Assembly (NCBI GenBank): GCA_964415365.1
Contig: CAYPYW010000007.1
Location: 30,423 to 94,422 of the forward strand
Source: Hydromicrobium sp964415365
GTDB taxonomy: Bacteria > Actinomycetota > Humimicrobiia > Humimicrobiales > Humimicrobiaceae
Reading direction: 5' to 3'
Length of the DNA: 64,000 nt
Shown: positions 63,955-64,000 of the stretch, in pieces
Numbering within the stretch: position 1 is the first letter of the stretch
How the letters are laid out: the number at the start of each line of letters is the position of its first letter
Translations under genes and position numbers: made by a program
Notes under the pieces: model-generated
What the model was told of the DNA's origin: nothing
The model's database searches: none
What the model saw: only the letters and a program-made list of their open reading frames with translations

Positions 63955-64000
63955 CTGTTAAATTGATTTACCTAATAAAAATATCGATTTTTTTTATTTT

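Noticed and set aside
1..64000. tRNA, rRNA, riboswitch or CRISPR features
   Set aside because: Intergenic regions were read for cloverleaf-like stems, conserved rRNA segments and regular repeats; none was convincing by eye. A covariance-model scan would be decisive.

Overview
The window is a stretch of AT-rich bacterial chromosome. It holds the end of an F-type ATP synthase operon, murA, and a very large surface-polysaccharide (O-antigen/capsule/wall-polymer) locus. Gram-positive-style markers are a LytR-CpsA-Psr (LCP) ligase with a LytR_C domain, a GerMN-domain protein, and murA just behind atpC. No lipid A, LPS-export or Wza genes are seen. Many genes start with TTG or GTG behind good Shine-Dalgarno (SD) sites. 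This suggests a low-GC monoderm-type lineage (a low-GC actinobacterial or other Terrabacteria candidate group is possible). The sequence alone does not fix the taxon.

Layout: 1-4.7 kb, atpH(3' end)-atpA-atpG-atpD-atpC. 4.8-10.8 kb, murA, an LCP ligase with two Ig-like domains, a CapD/PglF-type nucleotide-sugar 4,6-dehydratase and a phosphoglycosyl transferase that starts lipid-linked glycan synthesis. 10.8-14.7 kb (minus strand), a GT-C-like membrane protein, an SDR protein and a VapBC-type toxin-antitoxin pair. 14.8-15.03 kb, a 229-bp non-coding element with 24-bp terminal inverted repeats inside a perfect 9-bp direct repeat (MITE-like). 15.1-26 kb, a metallophosphoesterase, a zinc-ribbon protein, a GerMN protein, sugar-nucleotide enzymes (GalE-like, Ugd, RfbC-like, RfbB), a GT4 enzyme, and two separate AAA ATPases of the DUF4143 type, each with its own promoter.

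26.3-50.1 kb is a visibly more AT-rich cassette. It opens with a small sigma-region-4-like protein and a strong promoter, followed by a flippase and glycosyltransferases. Next comes a CDP-sugar module: RfbF, RfbG, an MBL hydrolase, an FkbM methyltransferase, a HAD phosphatase, a NeuB-cupin fusion, a YerE-like ThDP enzyme, an SDR, a C-methyltransferase and RfbH. These would start from glucose-1-phosphate, make CDP-4-keto-3,6-dideoxyglucose and add a carbon branch, as in yersiniose-type sugars. Two decayed genes lie inside the cassette: an AraD-like class II aldolase with two in-frame stops (36153-36395) and a GT4 gene reduced to its two ends (42875-43098). Three large membrane proteins close it.

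50.1-64 kb returns to a less AT-rich polysaccharide locus: a nucleotidyltransferase (minus), a GT39-like enzyme, a Wzz-like chain-length protein, four glycosyltransferases, an O-antigen ligase/polymerase, a GNAT and a DegT aminotransferase (an acylamino-sugar pair that could use the RfbB product), a UDP-galactopyranose-mutase-like flavoprotein, and a minus-strand GT-C protein. Together the genes make nucleotide sugars, build the glycan on a lipid carrier, flip it, polymerise it and probably attach it to the wall through LCP. No tRNA, rRNA or CRISPR array was recognised.
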